Shown here piece after piece: positions 33,833 to 41,129 of a stretch of 64,000 nt of DNA. Positions within the stretch are counted from its first letter, which is position 1, and every line of letters starts with the position of its first letter. The notes under the pieces are model-generated. The model was not told the DNA's origin and made no database searches. It worked only from the letters and a program-made list of their open reading frames with translations. Made by a program: the position numbers and the translations under genes. Source of the DNA: an uncultured Oligoflexia bacterium (GTDB lineage: Bacteria; Bdellovibrionota; Bacteriovoracia; Bacteriovoracales; Bacteriovoracaceae); assembly GCA_913058265.1 (NCBI GenBank), contig CAJXPQ010000002.1, positions 248,001 through 312,000 of the forward strand. The letters run 5' to 3'.

Positions 33833-34711
33833 TTATTGAAGTGCTAAGAGGGTTTCTCGGCAAACTTTTGCTGCAAACACTGAGGAATTACCTGTTGTAT
33901 CAATCATTGGAGCAAGCTCAACAATATCAGCGCCTACTAGGTTCTTTTCTTTTAAAATTTTCATTATTTTTATAAAACTATGAAAGTTCTCTCCTCCGGG
34001 TTCAGGAGTTCCTGTACCTGGCATAAATGAAGGGTCAAAAAAATCAAGATCTAGTGTCATATATATGGGTCTATCAGTAGGAATCGCTTTAATTTTCTGT
34101 AAACATTCATCAAGTGAAGTTGCTTGAGTTTTATGTTCTTGCATAAATTCAAACTCCTCTTTGAGCCCAGATCTGATACCGTACTGAAGAAGTTCATTGT
34201 TCTCTGTCATATGATCCCAGACTCTTCTTATGATAGATGCATGGGAAAATTTCTCTCCAAGGTATCCATCTCTGAGATCTGTGTGAGCATCTAGATGAAG
34301 TATAAAGAGATCATCGTATTGATCAAGACAAAGTCTGATCGGCCCATAGGATACAGAATGCTCTCCACCAATGGTTAAAATTTTTACTCTGTCACTTTTA
34401 AGATTTAGATCTTTAGTAATGTCATGAAAGTATTCATTAGTTAGCTTCCATTTACTGGGATAAATAGGAAGGTTTCCACAATCAATAATATTGTAATCTT
34501 GAATGTCACGATCAAGATAGGGAGAATATGTCTCTTGTCCAAAACTCGCATCTCTTAAAGCATCTGGTCCAAATCTCGCACCTGGACGAAAGCTTGTAGT
34601 TCCATCAAAACAGAAACCCATGATATGTGTACTGTCTTTATGAATTTCAGTTTTGAAGTCAGCACTAAGAAAAGGTTTTGAATCTTCCATCTTATCTAGT
34701 TTTTTTATCAT
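33833..34711 (-). CDS. speB: Agmatinase (paralogue 3)
   Basis: This 292-residue enzyme has all ureohydrolase metal motifs: TIGGEHSVSYG near 130, HLDAHTDLRDGYLGEKFSHA near 155 and TLDLDFFDPSFMPGTGTPE near 230. It follows speE on the same strand with one base between them. The pair would turn agmatine into putrescine and then spermidine, so the agmatinase assignment is firmer here than for the two other ureohydrolases in the window. It resembles the first paralogue (439-1314) more than the second (24230-25321), judged by the DFFDP and GTG blocks. Confidence 0.92.
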   Translation of the reverse strand: MIKKLDKMEDSKPFLSADFKTEIHKDSTHIMGFCFDGTTSFRPGARFGPDALRDASFGQETYSPYLDRDIQDYNIIDCGNLPIYPSKWKLTNEYFHDITKDLNLKSDRVKILTIGGEHSVSYGPIRLCLDQYDDLFILHLDAHTDLRDGYLGEKFSHASIIRRVWDHMTENNELLQYGIRSGLKEEFEFMQEHKTQATSLDECLQKIKAIPTDRPIYMTLDLDFFDPSFMPGTGTPEPGGENFHSFIKIMKILKEKNLVGADIVELAPMIDTTGNSSVFAAKVCRETLLALQ

Positions 34712-34712
34712 C

Positions 34713-35570
34713 TTAGTATTGACCTATTTTTTGTTTATGAAAGTTACTTATGGCAAAGGCACCTCTATGCCAATCCATATTATACCATTTTAAACTTCTT
34801 TGAAGTGTGCTCATGGCCAATGATTTCTCTGGATTAAGATGAGTGCCCATGTATTTTTTTGAAGAGAATCCGAATGTCCAGAAGACACCTGGATAAATAC
34901 TCATAGGAGCAGTAAATGATTGTACAAACGGAAAGGAGTTTCTCATATTATTATAAATTTTTTTAACACCCCATTCATCTAAGAACGGATTCTCAGTTTG
35001 ATTCATCATAATACCATCTTCAGTTAAGGCATTATAAACATCTGTGTAGAATTCAGTTGTAAATAGGCCTGAGGCAAAGTCCTCTGGGTCCGTTGAGTCT
35101 ATAATAATAATATCGTATTCATTTTTCTTTGCTTTAATAAAAGCAAATCCATCTTGAGGTAAAATATTTACTCTTGGATCATCAAGTGCCGAGGTACATT
35201 CTGGGAAAAATTCTCTGCTCACCTCTATGACTTTCTCATCAATTTCCACAAGGTCTATTTGTTGGATTGATTTATGTTTTGCAAATTCTCTAACAACACC
35301 ACCGTCACCACCACCGATGATAAGAACCTTTTTACACTTTCTCGAAACCATATAAGGGATGTGTGCCATGACTTCATGATAAACAAACTCATCTAGGTCA
35401 CTAACCATTGTCTTTCCATCTAGCAGTAAGAGACGTCCAACAGCATCTGTTTCAACAACATCAATTTTTTGAAACTTAGATTGCTCTGAATGTAGTACTT
35501 TTTTAACTTTCCAGCCCATGGAGAAAGTTCCATTGAATGATCTTTCGTAAAACCAACCATTATCTAGCAT
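34713..35570 (-). CDS. speE: Spermidine synthase
   Basis: The 285-residue enzyme transfers an aminopropyl group from decarboxylated S-adenosylmethionine to putrescine. Visible motifs are the methyltransferase-like VLIIGGGDGGVVREFAKH (SAM binding), YHEVMAHIPY, DVYNALTEDGIM, and the conserved acidic DSTDPEDFASGLF of the active site. The ATG at 35570 is favoured over a GTG at 35600 because GAGGTG precedes it by six bases and the protein then starts MLDNGWFYER, as in other SpeE proteins. The stop is one base before speB. No speD is nearby. Confidence 0.95.
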   Translation of the reverse strand: MLDNGWFYERSFNGTFSMGWKVKKVLHSEQSKFQKIDVVETDAVGRLLLLDGKTMVSDLDEFVYHEVMAHIPYMVSRKCKKVLIIGGGDGGVVREFAKHKSIQQIDLVEIDEKVIEVSREFFPECTSALDDPRVNILPQDGFAFIKAKKNEYDIIIIDSTDPEDFASGLFTTEFYTDVYNALTEDGIMMNQTENPFLDEWGVKKIYNNMRNSFPFVQSFTAPMSIYPGVFWTFGFSSKKYMGTHLNPEKSLAMSTLQRSLKWYNMDWHRGAFAISNFHKQKIGQY

Positions 35571-35682
35571 GCGATGCACCTCATATTTTAATAAATTCAC
35601 CTAGTTTTAGCGCGAATGAGATAGATTTTAAATACTTAATATGTTATTTTTAATGCATTGTTTCCCATAAAAGAGGTCTTAT

Positions 35683-36678
35683 ATGTATATTGTTACTGGC
35701 GCAGCAGGATTTATAGGTAGCTGCATAGTTAAAAAATTAAATGATCTTGGAATTGAGAACATTGTTGTTGTCGATCGTCTTGAATCTGATGATAAGTGGT
35801 TAAACCTTCGCGGCGTGAAATTTCAAGAGTATGTTCATGCTGATGAATTTATTCAGCCTGATATTTTAAGCTCAATCTTTGAAGAAGGAGTCACGCAGAT
35901 TTACCATATGGGAGCTATTTCTAGCACGACAGAAACAGATGTTGATCTTCTTATGCGAAATAATACTGAGTATTCACAAATACTTTTTAGGTACTGTACC
36001 CAATTTGATGTTCCTTATTGTTACGCTTCTAGTGCAGCAACGTATGGGGCGGGTGAGCAAGGATACCTTGACGAAGAAGATGATCTTGAAAAGCTTCTTC
36101 CCTTAAATCCCTACGGTTGGTCAAAACAACTTATGGATGAGTGGGTAATAAAACAACTGCAAAGACCAAAAAAATGGTATGGAGTAAAATTCTTTAATGT
36201 TTACGGTCCGAACGAATATCATAAAGGAAATATGAAATCTGTTGTCTGTCAGGCACATAAGCAAATTACTGAAAATGGAACTGTAAAACTTTTTAAATCC
36301 TACCATCCAGGTTATGCGGATGGTGGTCAGCTTAGAGATTTTGTTTACGTAAAAGATGTGGTCGATGCTATGTTAACGCTTATGCTGAATGAGCATAAAG
36401 GAGTTAACGGTATTTACAATCTTGGAACAGGACAGGCGAGAAGTTTTGATGACCTGGTTAAATCTACTTTTAAAGCAATGGATAAAAAAGAGAATATTGA
36501 ATATATTGAAATGCCTGAACATCTTAAAAATCAATATCAATATTACACTCAAGCAGAAATGAATAAACTTAAGACTGCACTCCCTGATTTTAAATTTCAT
36601 AGTTTAGAAGAAGGGGTTCGTGATTACGTAAAGAATTATCTTGATACAGATAATCGCTTTGAGAGCTCAAGGAAATAA
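35683..36678 (+). CDS. hldD: ADP-L-glycero-D-manno-heptose 6-epimerase
   Basis: The 331-residue protein is an NADP-dependent epimerase that makes the activated heptose for the LPS core. It has the Rossmann motif TGAAGFIGSCIVKKLND, the catalytic YGWSKQLMDEW (Tyr-x-x-x-Lys) near 145, and substrate-binding segments FFNVYGPNEYHKG and QLRDFVYVKDVVDAM. AGAGG lies upstream of the ATG. The product is used by GT9 enzymes such as the one at 18144-19169. The next gene starts two bases after the stop. Confidence 0.95.
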   Translation: MYIVTGAAGFIGSCIVKKLNDLGIENIVVVDRLESDDKWLNLRGVKFQEYVHADEFIQPDILSSIFEEGVTQIYHMGAISSTTETDVDLLMRNNTEYSQILFRYCTQFDVPYCYASSAATYGAGEQGYLDEEDDLEKLLPLNPYGWSKQLMDEWVIKQLQRPKKWYGVKFFNVYGPNEYHKGNMKSVVCQAHKQITENGTVKLFKSYHPGYADGGQLRDFVYVKDVVDAMLTLMLNEHKGVNGIYNLGTGQARSFDDLVKSTFKAMDKKENIEYIEMPEHLKNQYQYYTQAEMNKLKTALPDFKFHSLEEGVRDYVKNYLDTDNRFESSRK

Positions 36679-36679
36679 T

Positions 36680-37102
36680 ATGTTTAAAGGTGGAGTTAAA
36701 GAGGCAGCAAAAATGCTTGCAGGACTTACTCCTGCTGCAGGTAAGAAGCTTTTGGAAGAGATCAAACTTAAAGATCCAAAGATGGCGGCGCTACTTGAGC
36801 AAAATCTTATTACGATGGAAGACTTACAATATGTAACTTCAGCCATGCTAGTTGGCCTACTTCGTGACGTCGATCTTGAAGAGTTTGGTTTGGCCCTTCG
36901 AGGAATTGATCAAAGTATTTCAAACAAATTACTAGATATGGTTTCTACTGGAATTAAGCTCGACATCGAAGATGGGCTGAAAGGGAAGCCACGTAAACTA
37001 TCTGAGGTGGAAGCTGCTCAGGCTAAGATCTTAGAAATTGTTCGCAAGAAAGTGGACCTAGGCCATATCGTTATTAATCCAGATGGTGACGAGCTCGTTT
37101 AA
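36680..37102 (+). CDS. FliG-like middle/C-domain protein
   Basis: The 140-residue protein has a sequence like the middle domain of the flagellar switch protein FliG: the segment from VTSAMLVGLLRDVDLEEFGLAL through DQSISNKLLDMVSTGIKLD and KLSEVEAAQAKILEIVRKK to GHIVI follows FliG motifs (FEDI...R.VLREVD...LAxALKG ... KIFxNMSxRA ... EVExAQxxIVxxxRxLxExG). Full FliG has about 335 residues, so this is a single-domain relative without the N-terminal part and the charged torque helix. It sits downstream of hldD with AAGGAA before its ATG. It could act in motility, or in a non-flagellar motor. Confidence 0.75.
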   Translation: MFKGGVKEAAKMLAGLTPAAGKKLLEEIKLKDPKMAALLEQNLITMEDLQYVTSAMLVGLLRDVDLEEFGLALRGIDQSISNKLLDMVSTGIKLDIEDGLKGKPRKLSEVEAAQAKILEIVRKKVDLGHIVINPDGDELV

Positions 37103-37149
37103 CCCTTTAATTTTCTTACATTAAGACAAAGTGGCCGGAGGCAAAACGC

Positions 37150-37180
37150 ACTTTTGACACTTTGGCACTGTGTCTAAAGT
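37150..37180 (+). promoter_or_regulatory. Inverted repeat, candidate enhancer/operator of the sigma-54 promoter
   Basis: An 11-base arm at 37150-37160 and its complement at 37170-37180 (one mismatch) surround a 9-base spacer. The centre is about 86 bases upstream of the predicted transcription start, where enhancer-binding activators usually bind. Confidence 0.55.
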
Positions 37181-37223
37181 TGCCTTAAGTAGCATAAGTC
37201 TTTGAAATTAGAGTCGGTAATAG

Positions 37224-37240
37224 TTGGCACGAATCCTGCT
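37224..37240 (+). promoter_or_regulatory. Sigma-54 (-24/-12) promoter
   Basis: TTGGCACGAATCCTGCT places GG (37226-37227) exactly ten bases before GC (37238-37239) and keeps the wider TTGGCACG part of the RpoN consensus. Transcription would start near 37251, giving a leader of about 160 bases. The gap 37103-37412 has no other gene; it carries this site, the inverted repeat and the leader. Confidence 0.85.
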
Positions 37241-37254
37241 TTAGGTAATGTAAC

Positions 37255-37281
37255 ACAGGAAGAGCAGGAAGCTCACTCTGT
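37255..37281 (+). promoter_or_regulatory. Leader stem-loop with AGGA in its apical loop (possible CsrA site)
   Basis: ACAG/CTGT and GAGC/GCTC pair to form a stem with a small internal loop and the apical loop AGGAA. More GGA motifs follow in the leader, including the ribosome-binding site GAAGGAG and AGGATG at the start. A loop-presented GGA and several others is the CsrA-type pattern. Confidence 0.4.
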
Positions 37282-37412
37282 AGCACCTATATGGATATTC
37301 GCGCAACTTACATCATGAGGATGAAAGGGAGCCCCGAAAAGGATTTTTAGGGTTTAAATCAGGAAGATTTTATACCAATCAGACATGAACATAATTATCG
37401 AAGGAGTTTAGG

Positions 37413-37880
37413 ATGAACAATTTAAACCACCAAAAATTTATGAGTATCTTCAACGATCTACTTACAGACAAGAATGGTACTAAAGCACTTAACCAAATGC
37501 TTAAGCAAGGAGATGCTGGAGACGAGGTTGATAAGGTGATGTTAAATAAAGAAAGATCTCTAGAAATTAGATTAGATCAAAGAAATATCCTATTTCTTAA
37601 AAAAGTAGAGGAAGCAAAACAGAAAATTCTTAATGGTACATATGGAGACTGCGAAGATTGTGGTGATAGTATCTCTCCCAAAAGACTTCAGGCTCGACCA
37701 ACTGCTGGACTTTGTATCTCTTGTCAGGAAGATAAGGAAAGAGTCGACTTTAGTACTATCAATAAGAGAAGAGATTTAAATAGTAAAAAAATAACAGAAG
37801 AAAACGATGAGCATATACTTGAAAATGCTACATTTAATAGCATTAATGATATCGCATTTGAGAGCGTAGTAGATTTGTAA
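37413..37880 (+). CDS. DksA/TraR-type zinc-finger protein
   Basis: The 155-residue protein contains the DksA/TraR signature CEDCGDSISPKRLQARPTAG followed by CISC near 80-105, a four-cysteine zinc finger, preceded by the coiled-coil-like stretch KERSLEIRLDQRNILFLKKVEEAKQKIL. The N-terminal acidic tip motif of true DksA is not evident, and there is a long C-terminal tail (about 110-155) rich in acidic residues. DksA-type proteins bind RNA polymerase and tune transcription. It is the only gene behind the sigma-54 promoter, with GAAGGAG before the ATG, so it may be a regulator switched by RpoN. Confidence 0.88.
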   Translation: MNNLNHQKFMSIFNDLLTDKNGTKALNQMLKQGDAGDEVDKVMLNKERSLEIRLDQRNILFLKKVEEAKQKILNGTYGDCEDCGDSISPKRLQARPTAGLCISCQEDKERVDFSTINKRRDLNSKKITEENDEHILENATFNSINDIAFESVVDL

Positions 37881-37967
37881 AGCGTACCGATAGCAGGGGG
37901 GCAGCAGCAAATTGACGACACTGTCTCCCTACTATGCAATGATAATCTTTTAGGTCTATAATTCAGT

Positions 37968-39224
37968 ATGAAAAAAAGCCTCTTTGTATTATTATCATCA
38001 ACCTTGATAAGCTGTACCTCCACTGAAATCCAAGACACCAGTGAGGATTACTCCAAGTTAAATCATATCATTTTTGTTCCTGGATTCTATGGGACAAAAC
38101 TAAAGAGTGAAAAGAACAATTCTCCCATTTGGCTTACCGCAAAGAACTCTTTTTTTGGTGTTCAAAGTGTTGGAGTTCATGGTCTTGAACTTCCTAATAC
38201 TCAAAAGCTAATACCCACAACTATTCTCGATAAAGTTACAGTTATCCCCGGTCTTTATGCCAAAGATGTTTACGGAGATGCAGTAGATATTTTAAAGAAT
38301 GAGCTGGGAGATAATGTTAGGGTTCACACTTTAAGTTTTGATTGGAGGAAAGACTATTTCTTGGCAGTAAAAAAACTAGATAAATTAGTTCGAAGAATTC
38401 AGTCTGATGGAGGACAAAAAGTTAGTCTGGTGGCCCATAGCCTTGGAGGTCTAGTAAGTACATATTATTTGCGTTATGGAACTCAAGAGCCTGATACAGC
38501 TAAAGATAGCTGGCATGGAGCAAAACAATTTGATAAAGCTTTAATTGCAACTGTTCCATATAAAGGTAGCCTTCTCTCTTTTCGAAATGTCTTCAAGGGA
38601 GTGAATTTTATTTATAATAAAAACCTTATTAATGCAGACGTCTTATCCTCATTCGAAACAAACTATCAAATGCTTCCCACTTATAAAAACAGCTTCCTTG
38701 ATAATGATCTCAACATAATTGATGAATCAGTTCTTCCGTTTAATAAGTGGAGAGACAACAAATGGGGGTTTCTTTCAAGTACGGAAAATATTAGTGCTGT
38801 AGCAAAAGCAAAAAGACTTTCCTTCGTAGAGAATACTCTTAAAAAAACACAGTTGATGAGTCAAAGAATACATGCACCCATTATAGGCCAGGCCCCGGTC
38901 AGTTTAAAAGTCGCCTATATTCGTGGTGTAAAGCGTCCGACAATGACCAGAGGAATTCTATTTAGATCTAAGAATCAGATAATCCCAATCTTTGATAAAG
39001 AAGATATCGTGAAGTACTTTCCTGAGGATAGCTATGAGAAGCTATTTGGGGAAGGTGATGAAACCTTGGCAAGCGAGTCGGCGGAGTTCCCTGCGGCCTA
39101 TAAGGAAGCGTTTCATGGCCAATTAGAGCTGAAAGACGTTGAGGCGGTACATTCACGTATTTTCGATAACTTAGAAGTTAAGCAACTACTTAAAAGGTTC
39201 TTTAGCTTCGATCAAGATGCATAA
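37968..39224 (+). CDS. LCAT-like alpha/beta hydrolase lipoprotein
   Basis: The 418-residue protein has a lipoprotein signal (MKKSLFVLLSSTLISC, lipobox LISC). The enzyme part opens HIIFVPGFYGTKLKSE, the start of the lecithin:cholesterol acyltransferase-like hydrolase family. VHTLSFDWRKDYFLAVKKLD follows, and then the nucleophile elbow SLVAHSLGGLVSTYYLRYG with Ser in GxSxG. The catalytic Asp and His are probably in the last 120 residues, with the late AVHSRIFDN a good place for His. Such enzymes act on phospholipids or other esters outside the cytoplasm. Its own transcription start is unclear. Confidence 0.8.
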   Translation: MKKSLFVLLSSTLISCTSTEIQDTSEDYSKLNHIIFVPGFYGTKLKSEKNNSPIWLTAKNSFFGVQSVGVHGLELPNTQKLIPTTILDKVTVIPGLYAKDVYGDAVDILKNELGDNVRVHTLSFDWRKDYFLAVKKLDKLVRRIQSDGGQKVSLVAHSLGGLVSTYYLRYGTQEPDTAKDSWHGAKQFDKALIATVPYKGSLLSFRNVFKGVNFIYNKNLINADVLSSFETNYQMLPTYKNSFLDNDLNIIDESVLPFNKWRDNKWGFLSSTENISAVAKAKRLSFVENTLKKTQLMSQRIHAPIIGQAPVSLKVAYIRGVKRPTMTRGILFRSKNQIIPIFDKEDIVKYFPEDSYEKLFGEGDETLASESAEFPAAYKEAFHGQLELKDVEAVHSRIFDNLEVKQLLKRFFSFDQDA

Positions 39225-39294
39225 ACTCATTCTTTTATCTAAAATTGTGTTCTGTCTATTTAACCTTTGTTGATAGAGAGCATACTTATGGTCC

Positions 39295-39495
39295 ATGAAA
39301 AAAATCCTTATCGTCTCATTTCTACTGTCAATCCCTCTTAGCTTTAGTCTTAGCGCTTTTGGTGAATCTAACTTTAAGGTTCATTTTAAAAGCTTTGCTA
39401 ACTTTACAGGGGCAGGGATTTTAGAGCAGAGAGCAGAGAGCAGAGAGCAGAGAGCAGAGAGCAGACCTTTTAATTTATTCAGACGTGCTAAATGA
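39295..39495 (+). CDS. N-terminal part of a repeat-interrupted secreted protein
   Basis: This 66-residue frame starts with a signal peptide (MKKILIVSFLLSIPLSFSLSAFG) and a short mature region (KVHFKSFANFTGAGI). It then runs through six heptanucleotide repeats encoding EQRAESREQRAESR and stops ten codons later. The repeat forces a frame change before the main body of the protein, which is encoded in the next frame from about 39465. Removing one 7-base repeat, or adding two, would join the frames. It is therefore either the OFF state of a phase-variable gene or a mutated gene. Confidence 0.6.
   Translation: MKKILIVSFLLSIPLSFSLSAFGESNFKVHFKSFANFTGAGILEQRAESREQRAESRPFNLFRRAK
39423..39464 (+). 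repeat. Heptanucleotide tandem repeat (AGAGCAG x6)
   Basis: Six perfect copies of AGAGCAG, 42 bases, inside the coding region of a secreted protein. Seven is not a multiple of three, so every copy-number change shifts the frame. Confidence 0.95.
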
Positions 39496-40084
39496 CAAAG
39501 TTACTCGTCTAGATTTAAAAACAAAAGAATGGAATACTCAATACTATATCTATAATGAACTTTCTGAAGAATTCGTAGGATCAAAAGTTGAAATTCGACC
39601 AACAACCTTTATGGAGTACACAATGTGGTTTGTTGATTGTACCAAGACAAGTCCAAGTTATATGTGTGGCCAAAGAAACTACCAGCGAGCGCAAGAACTT
39701 CACTATTCACCATCAAGGTGGAGTTATGATGTTATGGACATCATGAATGATGCTGTTAAGGGACCTTGGGCCGTTGTGGACTCTGACATTGTAGTTGAAT
39801 CAAATCAGACTAGTTTAGCAATAACTGAAACTCTAGACCGTGGTGGCTACACTATCTATAAAACTGATTGGTCAAATCATAAGGAACTAGCTTTTATAAC
39901 AAATAAGTACGATGAAAATCTAAAAATTAACTCCTTAGATATGAAGGTGAGAATTGATTACTATCAAAATCAGAGTTCTCAACTGATGCGAGTCTTCTAT
40001 AAGTACAAAAGTAAAGACGGAGTTTGGTTCGAAAGCCCAGTGGGACCAACTATCTTTTGTAATAATTGTTCTAATCTATTGTAA
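39485..40084 (+). CDS. C-terminal part of the repeat-interrupted secreted protein
   Basis: About 199 residues remain open to a normal stop. The frame is open back to 39425 in the repeat tract, so it continues upstream as DLLIYSDVLNDKVTRLDLK, and an internal GTG at 39485 is only a nominal start with no Shine-Dalgarno. The body is beta-rich with four cysteines (DCTKTSPSYMCG and FCNNCSN). No domain is recognised. With five repeats this part would follow the signal peptide at 39295 directly, giving a secreted protein of about 250 residues. Product function is unknown. Confidence 0.6.
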   Translation: MLNDKVTRLDLKTKEWNTQYYIYNELSEEFVGSKVEIRPTTFMEYTMWFVDCTKTSPSYMCGQRNYQRAQELHYSPSRWSYDVMDIMNDAVKGPWAVVDSDIVVESNQTSLAITETLDRGGYTIYKTDWSNHKELAFITNKYDENLKINSLDMKVRIDYYQNQSSQLMRVFYKYKSKDGVWFESPVGPTIFCNNCSNLL

Positions 40085-40119
40085 TCACCAATTCTTGTTC
40101 ACTTAGTTTGTCGATAATT

Positions 40120-40147
40120 TTGACACCAATGAAATAAATACTAATAC
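40120..40147 (+). promoter_or_regulatory. Candidate promoter for 40211-40561
   Basis: A perfect TTGACA (40120-40125) is followed 16 bases later by TAATAC (40142-40147). The leader to the ATG would be about 57 bases. Confidence 0.4.
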
Positions 40148-40210
40148 GACAGCGCACCCTCTTAGTTCGTTATATCATTTTATAAAAAGAACCACCTAAG
40201 AAGGAAGCTT

Positions 40211-40561
40211 ATGAAAAATCTAATAATTTTACTGGTCGCTGGTCTCATATCATTTAGCTCTCTTGCAAATGACAAGATTGCCTATGTACAAGTATCTCTT
40301 CTGAAAACTGCAGACGCATTTAAAAGTATCCATAAAGATGATCTAAAAATAGCATGTGCTGAATTGGCACTAACTAAAGAGGTTTTGATTGAAACTTTAA
40401 CAAACGAGGGCATTGAGACTCTAGGCTATAGTACAGACTATCAATTAATAACAGATGTTTGTGATGGAAAGATTAAGTTAAAAAAGAAACCTTATGATGA
40501 ACTCGGAAGTTACTTAGTTGAATTCGCAAATGATCCGTATTTAGTAAATTATATCAAATAA
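40211..40561 (+). CDS. Small secreted protein, unknown
   Basis: The 116-residue protein has a signal peptide (MKNLIILLVAGLISFSSLA). The mature part of about 97 residues is helical (VQVSLLKTADAFKSIHKDD, CAELALTKEVLIETL) with two cysteines (CAEL and DVCDG) that could form a disulphide. AAGGAAG precedes the ATG. It shows no similarity to anything I know. It ends one base before the convergent gene 40563-41003. Confidence 0.65.
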   Translation: MKNLIILLVAGLISFSSLANDKIAYVQVSLLKTADAFKSIHKDDLKIACAELALTKEVLIETLTNEGIETLGYSTDYQLITDVCDGKIKLKKKPYDELGSYLVEFANDPYLVNYIK

Positions 40562-40562
40562 G

Positions 40563-41003
40563 TTAATAACTTGTAATTTCAGCTGGAGACAGATCTTCAA
40601 ATTCTTCTGTCTCTGGGAAATCTTCGTCGTACTCATCTTCGGCCAAAAATAAGTGATCATCTTCTAGGTAGTATTCAAAGAATTCATTATCATCAGTGAA
40701 CAAATAAGTTTTACCATTTAGCTTACATAGAGATACTGTTGAATGGTTGGCAAAGTTTCCATAAGATCTAAACATACCAAGCTCATCTTTTGAGTTTGCG
40801 TAGATTTGGACCCCGAATGTGATATCCATTTTATTAGTAGAAAATAAGCCGACAGGCGTTTCTTCATTAGTAAATCCCATCGCATCGACTTCATCTAAGG
40901 TGCTTGCACAACTCATGACGACTTCATTTGAAGCGACAGATTGTGAGCCTGTAAAGCTTACTAGAGAGCCAATAATAGCTGCTCCGAATAAAAGTTTTTT
41001 CAT
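40563..41003 (-). CDS. Small secreted protein with acidic C-terminus
   Basis: The 146-residue protein has a signal peptide (MKKLLFGAAIIGSLVSFTGS). The mature region has a beta-rich core (MDITFGVQIYANS, VSLCKLNGKTYLFTDDNEF) and an acidic tail (AEDEYDEDFPETEEFEDLS). Two cysteines are present. It is a single gene, convergent with 40211-40561, with no recognised family. Confidence 0.65.
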   Translation of the reverse strand: MKKLLFGAAIIGSLVSFTGSQSVASNEVVMSCASTLDEVDAMGFTNEETPVGLFSTNKMDITFGVQIYANSKDELGMFRSYGNFANHSTVSLCKLNGKTYLFTDDNEFFEYYLEDDHLFLAEDEYDEDFPETEEFEDLSPAEITSY

Positions 41004-41096
41004 AATTCCTCAATTTTGAAACTTCTTTTCAGTGCTTATATCAGATCCAGTGAAAATAGATAGACATAGACGCGTCGCATGAAGTATTTACAGGGT

Positions 41097-41120
41097 AAAA
41101 AAAGGGCCCTGATGGGCCCC
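41097..41120 (-). terminator. Intrinsic terminator of htpG
   Basis: On the minus strand GGGCCC-ATCA-GGGCCC (41119-41104) is followed by T7 (41103-41097), ten bases after the htpG stop. Confidence 0.9.
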
Positions 41121-41129
41121 TAGTAGGTA

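Noticed and set aside
37888..37940. Imperfect stem after the DksA/TraR-type gene as a terminator
   Set aside because: The arms pair only with mismatches around a 20-base loop and no U-tract follows.
39423..39464. Short direct repeats that might be taken for a CRISPR array
   Set aside because: The units are perfect, 7 bases long and have no spacers, so this is a simple tandem repeat inside a gene.
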